From JACPNO01 sp963825405 (GTDB taxonomy: Bacteria > Acidobacteriota > Terriglobia > Bryobacterales > Bryobacteraceae), in contig CAWGTB010000016.1 of the NCBI GenBank assembly GCA_963825405.1, positions 124,001 to 188,000 on the forward strand: a DNA stretch of 64,000 bases, given 5' to 3'. Each line of letters opens with the position of its first letter. The stretch's first letter is position 1. The notes under the pieces were generated by a model, which was not told the origin of the DNA, did no database searches, and saw only the letters and a program-made list of their open reading frames with translations. Of the stretch, positions 27,243 through 36,826 are shown piece after piece. The translations under genes and the position numbers were made by a program.

Positions 27243-27916
27243 AGAAGAATCTAGTGTTGATGATTTGCGCCTGCTGCGCATTCGGTCTCGGATGTCAGGC
27301 TCAGCCAAAACCGCGCGAGATTTACGTCCAACTTATAGGGGACTTGGGAAAACCAGTTCCCATTTTCGATAAAGGCGACGTGATCCACTGGCTGGGGCCG
27401 GACGGAAAGCCGATGACAGTCACATTTCCGAAAGATCAATCCCCGTGTACAGGTCCTCAGGATGGTAAACCAATAAAGGACTGTACCGTGGAAGAAGTTA
27501 AAGGTGTCTACACCTATCACTGTGACGACTGCCAGGATCCCGTTGTTCCTGTCGGAAAGTATATCCATCTCGGAGCCGAAAAAGCGAGATCGAAAAACCT
27601 CCCCTATTGGAATCCGGTCACCGTTTCCTGCGGTGCTGATAAGCAAACCATTGTGCCGGACCAAATAGCGTACGTGGGAAACGAGTTTAATTGGGCACCT
27701 GGAGGCCACAGCCCGGCGACCTCGTGGAAGGTGACGCTTACTGCCGACGTCTGCGCCGGCTCCAGAGTATTTGGATCTCCCGATACTGGCCTAACCAACA
27801 CTTGCAAAGTGCTGCTTGCCGGCTCCTACACCTATACGGTGGAATCGTCGGTGAAAACCGATCTGGGCACAACCGTTTGCACCCCGGATACCACCGCCAG
27901 TCTTAAGATAAATTAG
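27239..27916 (+). CDS. Exported Cys-rich protein, possibly cupredoxin-like
   Basis: 225 residues. The N-terminus MICACCAFGLGCQAQPK is a lipobox-like signal. The mature part has paired Cys (SPCTGPQ...KDCTV, YHCDDC, VSCG, DVCAG, NTCKV, TVCTP). GDVIHWLGPDGKPMTVTF and GVYTYHCDDCQDPV recall the edge strands of plastocyanin-like domains, but the usual copper-binding set is not complete. It overlaps the kinase gene, so it may be a ligand or partner of it. Base composition is lower in GC than its neighbours. Confidence 0.6.
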   Translation: MKKNLVLMICACCAFGLGCQAQPKPREIYVQLIGDLGKPVPIFDKGDVIHWLGPDGKPMTVTFPKDQSPCTGPQDGKPIKDCTVEEVKGVYTYHCDDCQDPVVPVGKYIHLGAEKARSKNLPYWNPVTVSCGADKQTIVPDQIAYVGNEFNWAPGGHSPATSWKVTLTADVCAGSRVFGSPDTGLTNTCKVLLAGSYTYTVESSVKTDLGTTVCTPDTTASLKIN

Positions 27917-27922
27917 CCGGCC

Positions 27923-28969
27923 TTAGCGCAGCTCTTCCATCGCCTGGTCGAGCACCGATTTCGGCGGCCGCGTCTTAGATTCCGGCAGCGTCGCCAGCGG
28001 TGCGTCGTCCATGTGCAGCATTTCGTAGAAGTTGGGCTTGGACGTATCAACGTAAAGCACGCCGGTGATCACTTCGCCCTTCTTCTCGGCTTCCTCGAGC
28101 GCGGAGAGCGCCGCGAACTTGCTGGTCGGATCGTAGTCGTGCCCCAGCTTGTTGATTCGCAGGTGCGAGCCGTCGTGCATCTCGACATCGCGCACTTCGC
28201 CATCGGCAATTTCGACCGAGATGTCGTCGAAGTAGGGAACGAAATCGAGCGCATGCAGCGGCTCGTCGTGATCCTTCATGAAGCTGTAACTCTTGGTCGA
28301 GCCTTCATGATCGTTGAATGTCGTGCACGGCGAGATCACGTCGATGAGCGACAAGCCGTTGTGCGCGATCGCGGCTTTCAGAATCGCCGAAAGCTGGCGC
28401 TTGTCGCCGGAGAACGAGCGGGCCACGAAGGTCGCGCCCCATTGCAGCGCGAGCGCGCAGCAATCGAACGGCGGCAGATCGTTGATCACGCCGGTCTTGA
28501 GCTTGGAGCCCAAATCCGCGGTGGCGGAGAATTGGCCCTTGGTCAAGCCATAAACGCCGTTATCTTCGATGACGTAAATCATCGGCAGATTGCGGCGCAG
28601 CAGGTGCATGAATTGGCCGAGGCCAATGGAGGCCGTATCGCCATCGCCGGTCACGCCGATTCCCATGATGGTGCGGTTGGCCAGCATCGCGCCGGTGGCC
28701 ACGGACGGCATGCGTCCGTGCACCGAATTGAATCCGTGCGACATGTTCAAAAAGTACGCGGGCGATTTCGACGAGCAGCCGATGCCGGAAAACTTGGCCA
28801 CGTTCCAGGGCTGCACGCCCATTTCGTAGAAGCATTCGATGATGCGCTCGGAAATGGCGTTGTGGCCGCAGCCGGCGCACAGCGTCGTCTTGCCGCCCTT
28901 GTAGTTGACGACATCGAGGCCGATGTGATTGACCTTCTTCGGCGGAGGAGGAGTAGTCGTGGTGCTCAT
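27923..28969 (-). CDS. korB: 2-oxoacid:ferredoxin oxidoreductase, beta subunit
   Basis: 348 residues. CAGCGHNAISERIIECFYEM at the start, GVTGDGDTASIGLGQFMHL with the thiamine-diphosphate GDG motif, YGLTKGQFSATADLGSKLKT, and LSLIDVISPCTTFNDHEGST. These identify the beta chain of 2-oxoglutarate (or pyruvate-type) ferredoxin oxidoreductase. It follows korA with a TAATG overlap. The frame is intact. With sucCD in the window, 2-oxoglutarate is the more likely substrate. Confidence 0.93.
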   Translation of the reverse strand: MSTTTTPPPPKKVNHIGLDVVNYKGGKTTLCAGCGHNAISERIIECFYEMGVQPWNVAKFSGIGCSSKSPAYFLNMSHGFNSVHGRMPSVATGAMLANRTIMGIGVTGDGDTASIGLGQFMHLLRRNLPMIYVIEDNGVYGLTKGQFSATADLGSKLKTGVINDLPPFDCCALALQWGATFVARSFSGDKRQLSAILKAAIAHNGLSLIDVISPCTTFNDHEGSTKSYSFMKDHDEPLHALDFVPYFDDISVEIADGEVRDVEMHDGSHLRINKLGHDYDPTSKFAALSALEEAEKKGEVITGVLYVDTSKPNFYEMLHMDDAPLATLPESKTRPPKSVLDQAMEELR

Positions 28970-30809
28970 TACGGCCCTCCTGCTTGAGATACGTTATCGG
29001 TGACCGTGCGGGCATCGAGCGGCAGCCCTCCGTAATATTTCATGCTTCTCAATTTGGCGATGTCCTCCGGCGGAATTTCCAGGCGCATCAGCGCGAGCAA
29101 TTGCCCGTCGCGATTCTGATCGACAACATACACGCGCTCGTGGCGGCGGATGAAGTCCGTCAACTCCTGATTGAACGGATACGCTCGCAAGCGCAGGTAG
29201 CTGATCTCAATGCCGAATTCGCCGAGCAATTGATCGCGGCTCTCGTCCACGGCGTAATGCGACGTCCCGAGCGCGATGAATCCGATCTCGGCCTTGGCGT
29301 TATAGTCGACCACCGGCGCCGGCACCGCTGCGCGCATTCCTTCGAACTTACGCGTCAACCGGTCCACGTTCTGGATGTAATCGTCTTCGCGCTCGGTGTA
29401 CTGGGCCTGCTCGTTGTGGCCGCTGCCGCGCGTGAAATACGCTCCATTGGGATGGTTGGTGCCGGGCAGCGTGCGATAGCCGATGCCGTCGCCATCCACA
29501 TCTTTGTAACGCGCGAAGCCGCCCAGCTTTTCCAGATCTTCGGCGGTGAGTACTTTGCCGCGCTCGATCGGCTTGGTCGGGATATGCAAACGGATCCGCC
29601 ATCCAGTTGTTCATGCCCAGGTCGAGATCGATCATCACGAAGACCGGCGTTTGAAAATGCTCGGCGAAATCGAAAGCTTCGATCGACATCGAGAAGCATT
29701 CTTCCGGCGAGCAGGGGAAAAACATCGGATGCTTGGTGTCGCCGTGCGACAGCAGCGCGGTCGAAAGCAGGTCGCCCTGCATGGTGCGCGTGGGAAGCCC
29801 GGTCGAAGGGCCAACGCGCTGGACGTCGAAGATCACGCCAGGAATTTCGGCGTAGTAGCCCAGGCCCACGAATTCCGCCATCAGCGAAATGCCCGGCCCG
29901 GCGGTCGCGGTCATGGATCGCGCGCCGGCCCAGCCTGCGCCCAGCACCATTCCGACTGCGGCCAGCTCGTCTTCCGCCTGCACGACCGCGTAGGTGGCCT
30001 TGCCGGTCTTCTTATCGATGCGGAAGCGCTTCAGATAACCGATCAGCGATTCGACCAGCGACGACGAAGGCGTGATCGGATACCACGTAACCACCGTGAC
30101 GCCGGCGAACATGGCGCCGAGCGCGCACGCCGCGTTGCCGTCGATGATGATCTTGCCGGCGGTCTGTTCATGCGCTCGACGCGGTACGGATCGGTCTTCT
30201 GCAAATTCTGCGCGGCGAATTCGTAGCCGGCCTGGCCGCGCCCCAGTTCATTTCGGCGGCCTTGGCTTTCTTGCCGAACTGCTTGATGAGCGCCTTGTGA
30301 ATCTCCTCCATCTCGATGCCCAGCAGGTAGGCCACGATGCCGTCGTAAATCATGTTGCGCACCAGCTTGCGCAACTTGGGATCGGGACAAACCGGCGCGA
30401 CCAGCTTGTCGAACGGCACGGGATAGAAATGCAGATCGCTGCGCAGCGCGTTGAGCTTGAGCGGCTCGTCGTAAACGACCGCGGCGCCGCTTTCCAGCTT
30501 CATCACGTCTTCGCGCGCCGTTTCCGGATTCATGGCCACCAGGAAATCGATTTCCTTCTTGCGCCCGATATAGCCGTGCTTGCTGGCGCGAATGGTGAAC
30601 CAGGTGGGCAGTCCCTGGATGTTGGACGGGAACATGTTCTTCCCGGACACAGGAATGCCCATCTGGAAAATGGAGCGCATCAGAACGCTGTTGGCGGTCT
30701 GGCTGCCAGATCCGTTTACGGTTGCGACCTGAATGCTGAAATCGTTGACGACGGAGTGACCCGATTCATCGATCCGCGGCAGGGCGGGAGAAACTTCGAT
30801 GGTTGACAT
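28969..30809 (-). CDS. korA: 2-oxoacid:ferredoxin oxidoreductase, fused gamma-alpha subunit (frame-disrupted)
   Basis: After repair about 610 residues. The N-terminal gamma domain (VATVNGSGSQTANSVLMRSI, GYIGRKKEIDFLVAMNPETA) is joined to the alpha domain (VTVVTWYPITPSSSLVESLI, VQAEDELAAVGMVLGAGWAG, TATAGPGISLMAEFVGLGYY, YLRLRAYPFNQELTDFIRRH). Shifts occur near 30240, 30165 and 29590. With KorB it converts a 2-oxoacid and CoA to acyl-CoA and CO2, reducing ferredoxin. Start ATG at 30807-30809. Confidence 0.9.
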
Positions 30810-30937
30810 CTATTGTGAGAGATCCTCTTTCGGCGGGACAGACCCAGCCAGATTCCTTCAATTTGATTATACGAAATGCGGGCGGAGCGCGCGTCAAGCG
30901 GCGAAAGTCCGGTTATTCTTGGGAATCTCAAGGCATG

Positions 30938-31020
30938 GTGGGGCAGGTCCCCGACCTGCCACTTTGGTGCCAATAGAGCGCAACGTGAACATTCTTGGGC
31001 AGGTCGGGGACCTGCCCCAC
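30938..31020. repeat. Perfect 23-bp inverted repeat (family B)
   Basis: GTGGGGCAGGTCCCCGACCT + GCC at 30938-30960 recurs exactly inverted at 30998-31020, with 37 bp between. Each arm is itself a palindrome (CAGGTC...GACCTG), so several hairpins can form. It lies between korA and the small HicB-like gene, which diverge. REP-like elements of this kind are common in Acidobacteria-type genomes (recalled, not searched). Confidence 0.85.
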
Positions 31021-31033
31021 TGTTCTCACGTAC

Positions 31034-31228
31034 GATGGGAGAAGTGAGCGAAATCGTCTTTGCAATCACCAGGGACGACGGCGGCTTCTCAGCCAAGTGC
31101 CTTGAAGCGAGAGCATATTCACACAAGGGGACACCTGGGACGAACTCCGCGCCAATATCCAGGAAGCCGTTGACGCGTTCTATTTCGACAGCGCCAAACC
31201 CGGTTGCATTCGGCTTGAGCTTGGATAA
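31034..31228 (+). pseudogene. Decayed orphan HicB-like antitoxin
   Basis: Reads SEIVFAITRDDGGFSAKCLE, then, after an AG duplication near 31108-31113 is removed, ASIFTQGDTWDELRANIQEA and a stop at 31226-31228 just after CIRLEL. It clearly resembles the HicB at 24060 (both have TWDELRAN) but lacks the last dozen or so residues, and no hicA follows. It is a dead or orphan antitoxin. The 3' end abuts the converging regulator gene. Confidence 0.7.
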
Positions 31229-31229
31229 C

Positions 31230-32543
31230 TTACAGCTTCATCCGCTCCAGCTTGCGGTACAGCGTCTTGCGCTCGATTCCCAGAATCTGCGCGGCGCGGC
31301 TTTTGTTGCCGCCTGTCGCCGCCAGCACGCGGCGAATCTGCTCGGTTTCGGCTTCGGCCAGCGATCTCGCCGGCGTGTTCGCGCGGCTCCATGGCAGTTG
31401 AGCGCGTCCGCTATCGCTTCGCCGTCGATGCGTTCGCGCGGCGCCAGAATCGTCAGCCGCTCGATCAGGTGCTGCAGTTGGCGCACATTGCCCGGCCAGG
31501 TGTATTCCTGCATGGCCTTGACGCCGGATTCCGACAGCTTGACGTCGCGCTCGTAGCGGGCGTTGTACTTGTTCAGAAAAAACTGCGCCAGCAGCGGAAT
31601 ATCCGAGCGGCGGTCGCGCAGCGGCGGAATCACGATGCGCACCACGTTCAGGCGAAACCACAGGTCCTCGCGGAACTTCTTCTCGTCGACCATCTTCTGC
31701 AGATCGCGATTGGTCGCCGCGATCACGCGCACATCCACCTACTTTCGCGCGCGACGCGCCCATCGGCCGAATCTCGCGCTCCTGCAGGAAGCGCAGCAGC
31801 TTGAGCTGAAACCCGGGATCGATATCGCCGATTTCGTCCAGCAACACGGTCCCGCGATTGGCGGCTTCGAACACACCGGTGCGGTCGCGGTCGGCGCCGG
31901 TGAATGCGCCTTTCATCGCTCCGAACAGTTCGCTCTCGAGCAGCGTCGGCGCAATCGACGCGCAATCCACGGCGACGAACGGCTGCGTGGCGCGCATGCT
32001 GTGGCGGTGAATCATGCGCGCCACCAGTTCCTTGCCGGTGCCGGTTTCGCCTTCGATCAGCACGGTGGCGTCGGTGGGCGCGACGAGCGATACCGTCTTG
32101 TAAATCTCGACCATCGCCGCCGAGCTGCCGATCATTTCGCGTTTCGGGCAGATCTTCGGCGTCGGCCTCTTCCTCTTCGGCTGGCTGCGACGCTTCGGCG
32201 CGCTTCACGGTTTCGAGCATGCGGTCGAGGTCGAAAGGCTTGGCGATGTAATCGAATGCGCCGCCGCGCGTGGCCGCCATCACGGTTTCCATGGTGCCGC
32301 GCGCGGTCATCAGGATCACCGAGCAGTCGGGATCCTTCGGCGGGCAGCTTCCAGAACATCGAGGCCGGTTCGGTCGTCCACGTAAATATCGGAAATGACA
32401 ATCGGGTACGCATTCTTGGGGAGACGGTCCAGAGCTTCGCGCGTGGAAGACACGGCGTCCACCGCGTAGCCTTCCAGCTCCAGGAAGTTCACGATGGTGG
32501 TGCGAACCCCGGCGTCGTCTTCGACTATCAGCAATCGTTCCAT
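31230..32543 (-). CDS. NtrC-family sigma-54-dependent response regulator (frame-disrupted)
   Basis: Receiver domain from MERLLIVEDDAGVRTTIVNF with the acceptor in IVISDIYVDDRTGLDVL; AAA+ domain with GETGTGKELVAR (Walker A), ELFGAMKGAFTGADRDRTG (GAFTGA loop for sigma-54), GTVLLDEIGDID (Walker B), DVRVIAATNRDL, TWPGNVRQLQHLIER; and a Fis-type helix-turn-helix NKSRAAQILGIERKTLYRKL. Shifts near 32330, 32140, 31735 and 31390. It activates sigma-54 promoters when phosphorylated, most likely by the CHASE2 kinase whose stop lies just before its start. Confidence 0.92.
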
Positions 32544-32544
32544 T

Positions 32545-34400
32545 TCAATGCGTCGCGGGCGTGCGAAGAATGTTAGCTGCGCCCACCGGTAACTCCAGTG
32601 TAAAGCACGAGCCCTTGCCGGGTTGGCTCTCGACTGTAATGCCGCCGCCGTGGCGCGCGACAATCTGCTCGACAATCGAAAGCCCGATGCCCGGTGCCCG
32701 CTTCACCGGATTGCTCCGCTTTCGCCGTCCGGTAGAACTTTTGGAAAATGTGGCGGACTTCGGTGCGATCCATGCCCATGCCCTGATCCTGCACGGAAAT
32801 CGTCACGCGCTTGCCTTCGCGATGGCCGAACGCCGTCACCTCCGTCGACGGCGGCGAATACTTGATGGCGTTGGTCAGCAGATTGTAGACGGCGTATTCC
32901 ATCAGCTCGCGATCGCCTTCGAGCGGCGCATCCGGAATAGCTCCCAGCGTGACGTGGATCTGCTTACGCTCGGCCAGCGGCCGCACCCGTTCGATGCATG
33001 CCGTCCACCAGTTCCAGCGCGGTGAAACTCTCGTGCTTGAGTTCGGCATCGCCCAGCAGAGAGCCGCTCGACGTTGAGAAAGATTTCGATCATGCGGCCC
33101 AGGCGCTTGGATTCGGAATGAATCAACTGGGCGATCTGTTTGCGCCGCTCCTCGCTCATTGTGTAGCGCTCCATCAGTTCGCTCGATCCCTGAATGGCGG
33201 TGAGCGGCGTGCGCATTTCATGAGTGACGAACTGCATGGCGTGCTGGTAGCGCACGCGCTCAGCTTCGGAGCGATCCAGGCGGCCACGCACGATCCAATG
33301 CTGCCAAACCGCCGCCGCGATCAGCGTCAGCCACGCGGCCGACACCGGAGGCGCGAACGGGAATACGACGCCGCGCGTGAAAAATACGTAGGGCGTCGTG
33401 TGCGCGACGAACAATATCGCGAAGGCAACCAGGTTCGCCGGCCAGCCCGCCAGATAGCGGAACGTCAATCCGGCCGCGGCGGCGAGCGACACGGCCAGCA
33501 ACAGCACGGCCCACGAGGGCGCGTCGGTCAGGAAACGCTGCTGCGCCAAAGTCTCGAAAGCGTTGGCGTTGATTTCCAGGCCCGGAACCGGAATCGCAGA
33601 ATACGGCGTTACCCAGCGGTCGCGCGCGCCGGTCTGCGACGTCACGCCGGCGAAAACAACTTTGCCCGCAAATTGCCGCGCCAGCGACGGGTCATCATGC
33701 AATTGTTTGAGCGAGACGCGCGGGATCGGCGGCATCCCCGGCGGCACGTAGCGTATGCGCAGGGCGCGGCCGGTGTCGCGCGTCGCCGGAATGATCACGC
33801 CCGCCACTTCCAGTTCCTGCGGCGATTCCAAAATAGGAGCGCCACCGCGGCTCAAGCGAAAGGCTTCGAGCGCGAGCGCCCAGCGGCGGTCGCGTCCCGC
33901 GGCTTTTTCCAGCGGCAAATCCCGGCTGACGGCATCGGCATCGAGATCGGTATGAATATGGCCCACCGCGGCGGCGCTCCGCCGGAAGGCGGGAATCGGA
34001 TCTTCCCAGCCGCCATTCGGCAGCAGATCGCAGGCCAGGATCAGATTCGGCACGTGCGCAAAAGCAGTTTCGAGAGGCGCGTCGAGCGGTGGTGACATCG
34101 GCGAGCAGCACGTCTACCGCGACGGCTTTCGGAGCTGCCGGCGCAATGCGCTCCAGGCCCTCGGCCAAGCGCAGTGCGCAGACCCGGAATCCCACCAAAA
34201 GCGCTCAGCGACGGCTCATCGATGGCCAGCAGAATGGATTGCGTTTGCCAGGGCTGGGGTTGGTAAAGGCGGAACATCCAGTCGTAGGCGATGCGATCGA
34301 TTTGCGTGCCGAGTGGCGTCCAGGCGGCCACCAGCGCGACGGCCAGCGCCAGCGCCAGCAGAGCTACGTATACTGGCGCGCGGTTCTGCACTACCGGCAT
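32545..34400 (-). CDS. CHASE2-domain sensor histidine kinase (frame-disrupted)
   Basis: After repair about 615 residues. N-terminal helix (YVALLALALAVALVAAWTPL), extracytoplasmic CHASE2 domain (YDWMFRLYQPQPWQTQSILL ... GKVVFAGVTSQTGARDRWVT), three clustered helices (about 33270-33520), then the kinase: FVTHEMRTPLTAIQGSSELM (H box), YAVYNLLTNAIKYSPP (N box), VQDQGMGMDR (G1). G2 and the end (GIGLSIVEQIVARHGGGI, GSCFTLELPVGA) are in another frame. Shifts near 34195, 34080, 33060, 32985 and 32705. Its stop at 32545-32547 sits 1 bp from the regulator's start, so the two form a two-component pair. Confidence 0.9.
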
Positions 34401-34450
34401 CGGTTCAAGTATAACCAGTCCGGCAGGCGCGCCCGATGTACTGCTAGACT

Positions 34451-35554
34451 TTGCGAGTGTTGTGGTTTTGGTTGTTCGTGGGCCCGGCGTTGATCCTGGC
34501 GGCCGCCGCGCTTTGGGGAGAGCAGGCGCGCGCGTCCTATATTTCCGGAGCGCTGGCGGCTGAGCCTGCGACGTCTCTCCCGCCTGCCAGCGTGATTGTG
34601 CCCGTTACCGGCGGCGGCTCCGAAGTGGGCATCGCGCTACGTGCTTTGCGCGCGCAGGATTATCCCAGCTATGAATTGCTGGTGGTGGCGCCGCATGCCG
34701 AATGTATCCCGCCGGACGCGCTTCCCAATCGCGCGATCATCGTCCTGCAAGACGAAAGCGCGGCCGGCGCCGGGACCGCGGACCTGCTGTTCATGGCCAT
34801 CCGCATGTCCCGCAAAAACTCGCAGATCTTCGCCTTTGCCGAAGGCCGCGGAGAACATTCCAAGGACTGGCTGCGCGCGCTGGCCACGCCCCTGGTGAAC
34901 GAAGCCGTAGGCGCCAGCACTGGCTACCGCTGGTATCTGCCCGAGCCGCCCGATTTCTGGTCGCTGATGCGCAGCGTGTGGAACGCGCCCATTGCCGGCT
35001 TGTTCGGACCGGGCAATGCGCCTTTCGCCTGGAGCGGAGCAATGGCCATCCGCAAGGAAATTTTCTTTGAAGCGATGGTGCCGGATTTCTGGAAGCTCTC
35101 GCGCGACAGTGCAAGCGGACTTACCGCTGCTATGCGGGCCACCCATTTGAGGATCGCTTTTGCTCCTGCCGCAGTGGTGGCTCTCAACGACCGCGTCACC
35201 GCCGCCGAATTTTTCCGCTCCGCGCGCGAAGAGATGACGGCGGCGCGCGCCGAGCATCCAGGCCTCTGGTGGCGGGCGCTGTTGTTCTACACGCTGCAGT
35301 GCGGCGCGATGGCCGCGGCGCTCGGGGCGTCGGTGGGCGGAAGCCGCGGCGCGGAGTGGGCGCTGGTAGCTCTGTGGGGCCTCACCATGCTGAAAGGAAC
35401 CAATCACGCCACCCTGGCGAAGGCGCAGTTTCCGGCGCGCAAAACCTGGTTCGACCGTTACGGCTGGGTGCATAGCTGGTGGGTGCCGCTTGAAATGTGG
35501 GTATGGCTGGCTGTGATGATTTTCTCTTTGGGCCCGCGAAACAAGCGGGTATAA
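34451..35554 (+). CDS. Membrane glycosyltransferase-like protein (family 2 fold)
   Basis: 367 residues; start TTG at 34451 or GTG at 34457. Helix at the N-terminus (FWLFVGPALILAAAALWG), then a GT-A type domain: ASVIVPVTGGGSEVGIALRA, AQDYPSYELLVVAP, and WSGAMAIRKEIFFEAMV resembling ceramide-glucosyltransferase-type GT21 proteins. Three hydrophobic stretches near the C-terminus suggest membrane anchoring. The usual DxD is replaced by a weak acidic pattern, so activity is uncertain. Confidence 0.7.
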   Translation: MRVLWFWLFVGPALILAAAALWGEQARASYISGALAAEPATSLPPASVIVPVTGGGSEVGIALRALRAQDYPSYELLVVAPHAECIPPDALPNRAIIVLQDESAAGAGTADLLFMAIRMSRKNSQIFAFAEGRGEHSKDWLRALATPLVNEAVGASTGYRWYLPEPPDFWSLMRSVWNAPIAGLFGPGNAPFAWSGAMAIRKEIFFEAMVPDFWKLSRDSASGLTAAMRATHLRIAFAPAAVVALNDRVTAAEFFRSAREEMTAARAEHPGLWWRALLFYTLQCGAMAAALGASVGGSRGAEWALVALWGLTMLKGTNHATLAKAQFPARKTWFDRYGWVHSWWVPLEMWVWLAVMIFSLGPRNKRV

Positions 35555-35576
35555 TCAGCCAGAAGGGAGAATCATC

Positions 35577-35636
35577 ATGGCAAAAGGAATGGATCGCAAG
35601 AAGGAAGTCAAAAAGCCCAAGAAGACCAAGAAGTAG
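35577..35636 (+). CDS. 19-residue, very basic protein
   Basis: MAKGMDRKKEVKKPKKTKK, followed by TAG. A good ribosome site (AGAAGGGAGA) lies 6 bp before the ATG. Ten of 19 residues are Lys. Small proteins that begin M-A/S-K-G-x-D-x-K-K and continue with Lys-rich tails are annotated in many bacteria (from memory), so this is likely real rather than chance. The role is unknown; nucleic-acid or ribosome binding would fit the charge. Confidence 0.6.
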   Translation: MAKGMDRKKEVKKPKKTKK

Positions 35637-35676
35637 AGGCGGCGCGGGCACTCACCCGCGCCGTACTGGAGTGTGT

Positions 35677-36195
35677 ATGCGTGCATCGCGAATCGTGCTT
35701 GCCGCGGCCACGCTATTACTGGCTGCCGGCGTTTGGGCCCAGGATCGCGGAACCGACCGGCTCGCCCGTGAAGTGCGTCACGAGATCGTCATGCTGCCCT
35801 ACTACAGCCTGTACGACAACCTGATGTTTCGCGTGGATGGCGGTACGGTGACGTTGATGGGCCAGGTAGTCAAACCCTCTCTGAAATCCGACGCCGAAAA
35901 CGTAGTCAAGAAGATTGAGGGCGTGGAGAAAGTCGTCAACGAAATCGAAGTGCTTCCCAATTCGATCAATGACGACCGCCTGCGCAGGCAAGTTTACCGG
36001 GCCGTCTTCGGAGCCACCGGACTAAGCCGCTACGCGATGTCGGCGGTGCCGTCGATCCACATCATCGTGAAGAACGGCGCCGTGACGCTCGAAGGCATCG
36101 TCGCCACCGAATCCGACAAGAACTTTGCTTATCTACGGGCGCGCGGCGTCCATGGCGCGTTCTCGGTGACGAACCATCTGATGGTGGAAAAATAG
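35677..36195 (+). CDS. Exported BON-domain protein
   Basis: 172 residues from the ATG at 35677. Signal peptide (RIVLAAATLLLAAGVWAQ), then two BON modules: VRHEIVMLPYYSLYDNLMFR ... GTVTLMGQV ... GVEKVVNEIEVLP, and QVYRAVFGATGLSRYA ... GAVTLEGIV ... GAFSVTNHLMV. BON domains bind phospholipid or cell-surface partners and often aid envelope stability (OsmY type). Complete and in frame. Confidence 0.88.
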   Translation: MRASRIVLAAATLLLAAGVWAQDRGTDRLAREVRHEIVMLPYYSLYDNLMFRVDGGTVTLMGQVVKPSLKSDAENVVKKIEGVEKVVNEIEVLPNSINDDRLRRQVYRAVFGATGLSRYAMSAVPSIHIIVKNGAVTLEGIVATESDKNFAYLRARGVHGAFSVTNHLMVEK

Positions 36196-36208
36196 CGTTC
36201 GCGAAAAA

Positions 36209-36573
36209 GTAACCTGCCGGACTGTAAGCCGGTTTCTGTACCCTTGCGGGCAGCAGTCATTCATCTGGGTCCGCCATTACTGACGGACTCTAGCAACCTA
36301 CCCGAGAGTTTAACGGAGCGGGCCGCTCCTCCCCTCCTATTTGGTCTTGCTCCACGTGGGGTTTACCCTGCCGTACGAATTACTCCGCACGCGGTGCGCT
36401 CTTACCGCACCATTTCACCCTTACCTCGGTTGCCCAAGGCGGTATATTTTCTGTGGCACTTTCCGTAAAGCCCGCCTTGAAGCGGACCCCCCCGGCCGTT
36501 AGCCGGCACGCTGCCCTGCGGAGACCGGACTTTCCTCTCCCTTACAGGAGCGACTGCCCATCCGGCAAGTTAC
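36209..36573 (-). ncRNA. rnpB: RNase P RNA (bacterial type A)
   Basis: On the minus strand the 5' part carries GAGAGGAAAGTCCGG, the middle GGTAAGGGTGAAATGGTGCG and GAGTAATTCGTACGGCAGGG, and the 3' part CAGAAACCGGCTTACAG, all RNase P RNA hallmarks. The 13-bp terminal stem P1 is visible: 36209-36221 pairs with 36561-36573 (GTAACCTGCCGGA against TCCGGCAAGTTAC). Length of about 365 nt is typical. It is the catalytic subunit for tRNA 5' processing. Confidence 0.95.
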
Positions 36574-36603
36574 GTGAACCATTGTCGCAGAGAACAAGAC
36601 ATT

Positions 36604-36746
36604 TCTCGCAGAGGCGCAGAGAACTACAGGAAAGTTTTCGGCCTTGCCACGAATCTCCCGACAACAGAGAGAATCGCGAGCAGCGTATGAATCCGCGATG
36701 CGACAATATTGAGGTTTTCTCCTGTGTACTCTGCGTCTCTGCGAGA
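36604..36746. repeat. Inverted-repeat element, family C, copy 1
   Basis: TCTCGCAGAGGCGCAGAG at 36604-36621 matches, inverted and with one mismatch, CTCTGCGTCTCTGCGAGA at 36729-36746. Similarity of the arms extends inward (ACAGGA / TCCTGT). A second copy with the same ends is at 62023-62100. About 107 bp between the arms show no gene. It lies between rnpB and the interrupted gene whose ATG starts two bases after it. Confidence 0.8.
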
Positions 36747-36747
36747 G

Positions 36748-36826
36748 ATGCTTTACTGGGGTAATTTTCCACAAGCATACCGCGAACTCCGCCAGCTAAC
36801 TATCGAGCAGATCAGGCAGCGCTTTA
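36748..36826 (+). pseudogene. 5' fragment of an unknown gene split by the IS630 element
   Basis: ATG at 36748 opens MLYWGNFPQAYRELRQLTIE followed by QIRQRF and runs into the left TA target of the insertion. Joining it to 37924 (one TA removed) restores an uninterrupted frame: ...RQRF|RSKQVDEGRM. The 26 codons look protein-like and Arg/Gln-rich. No good ribosome site is visible, so the true start may differ. Confidence 0.6.

Noticed and set aside
28013..30075. Long plus-strand open frames opposite korB and korA
   Set aside because: They mirror conserved minus-strand genes with high-GC codon bias; no domain pattern or ribosome site.
32998..34095. 365-codon plus-strand frame opposite the histidine kinase
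   Set aside because: Arg-rich antisense shadow of the CHASE2 kinase; no recognisable motif.
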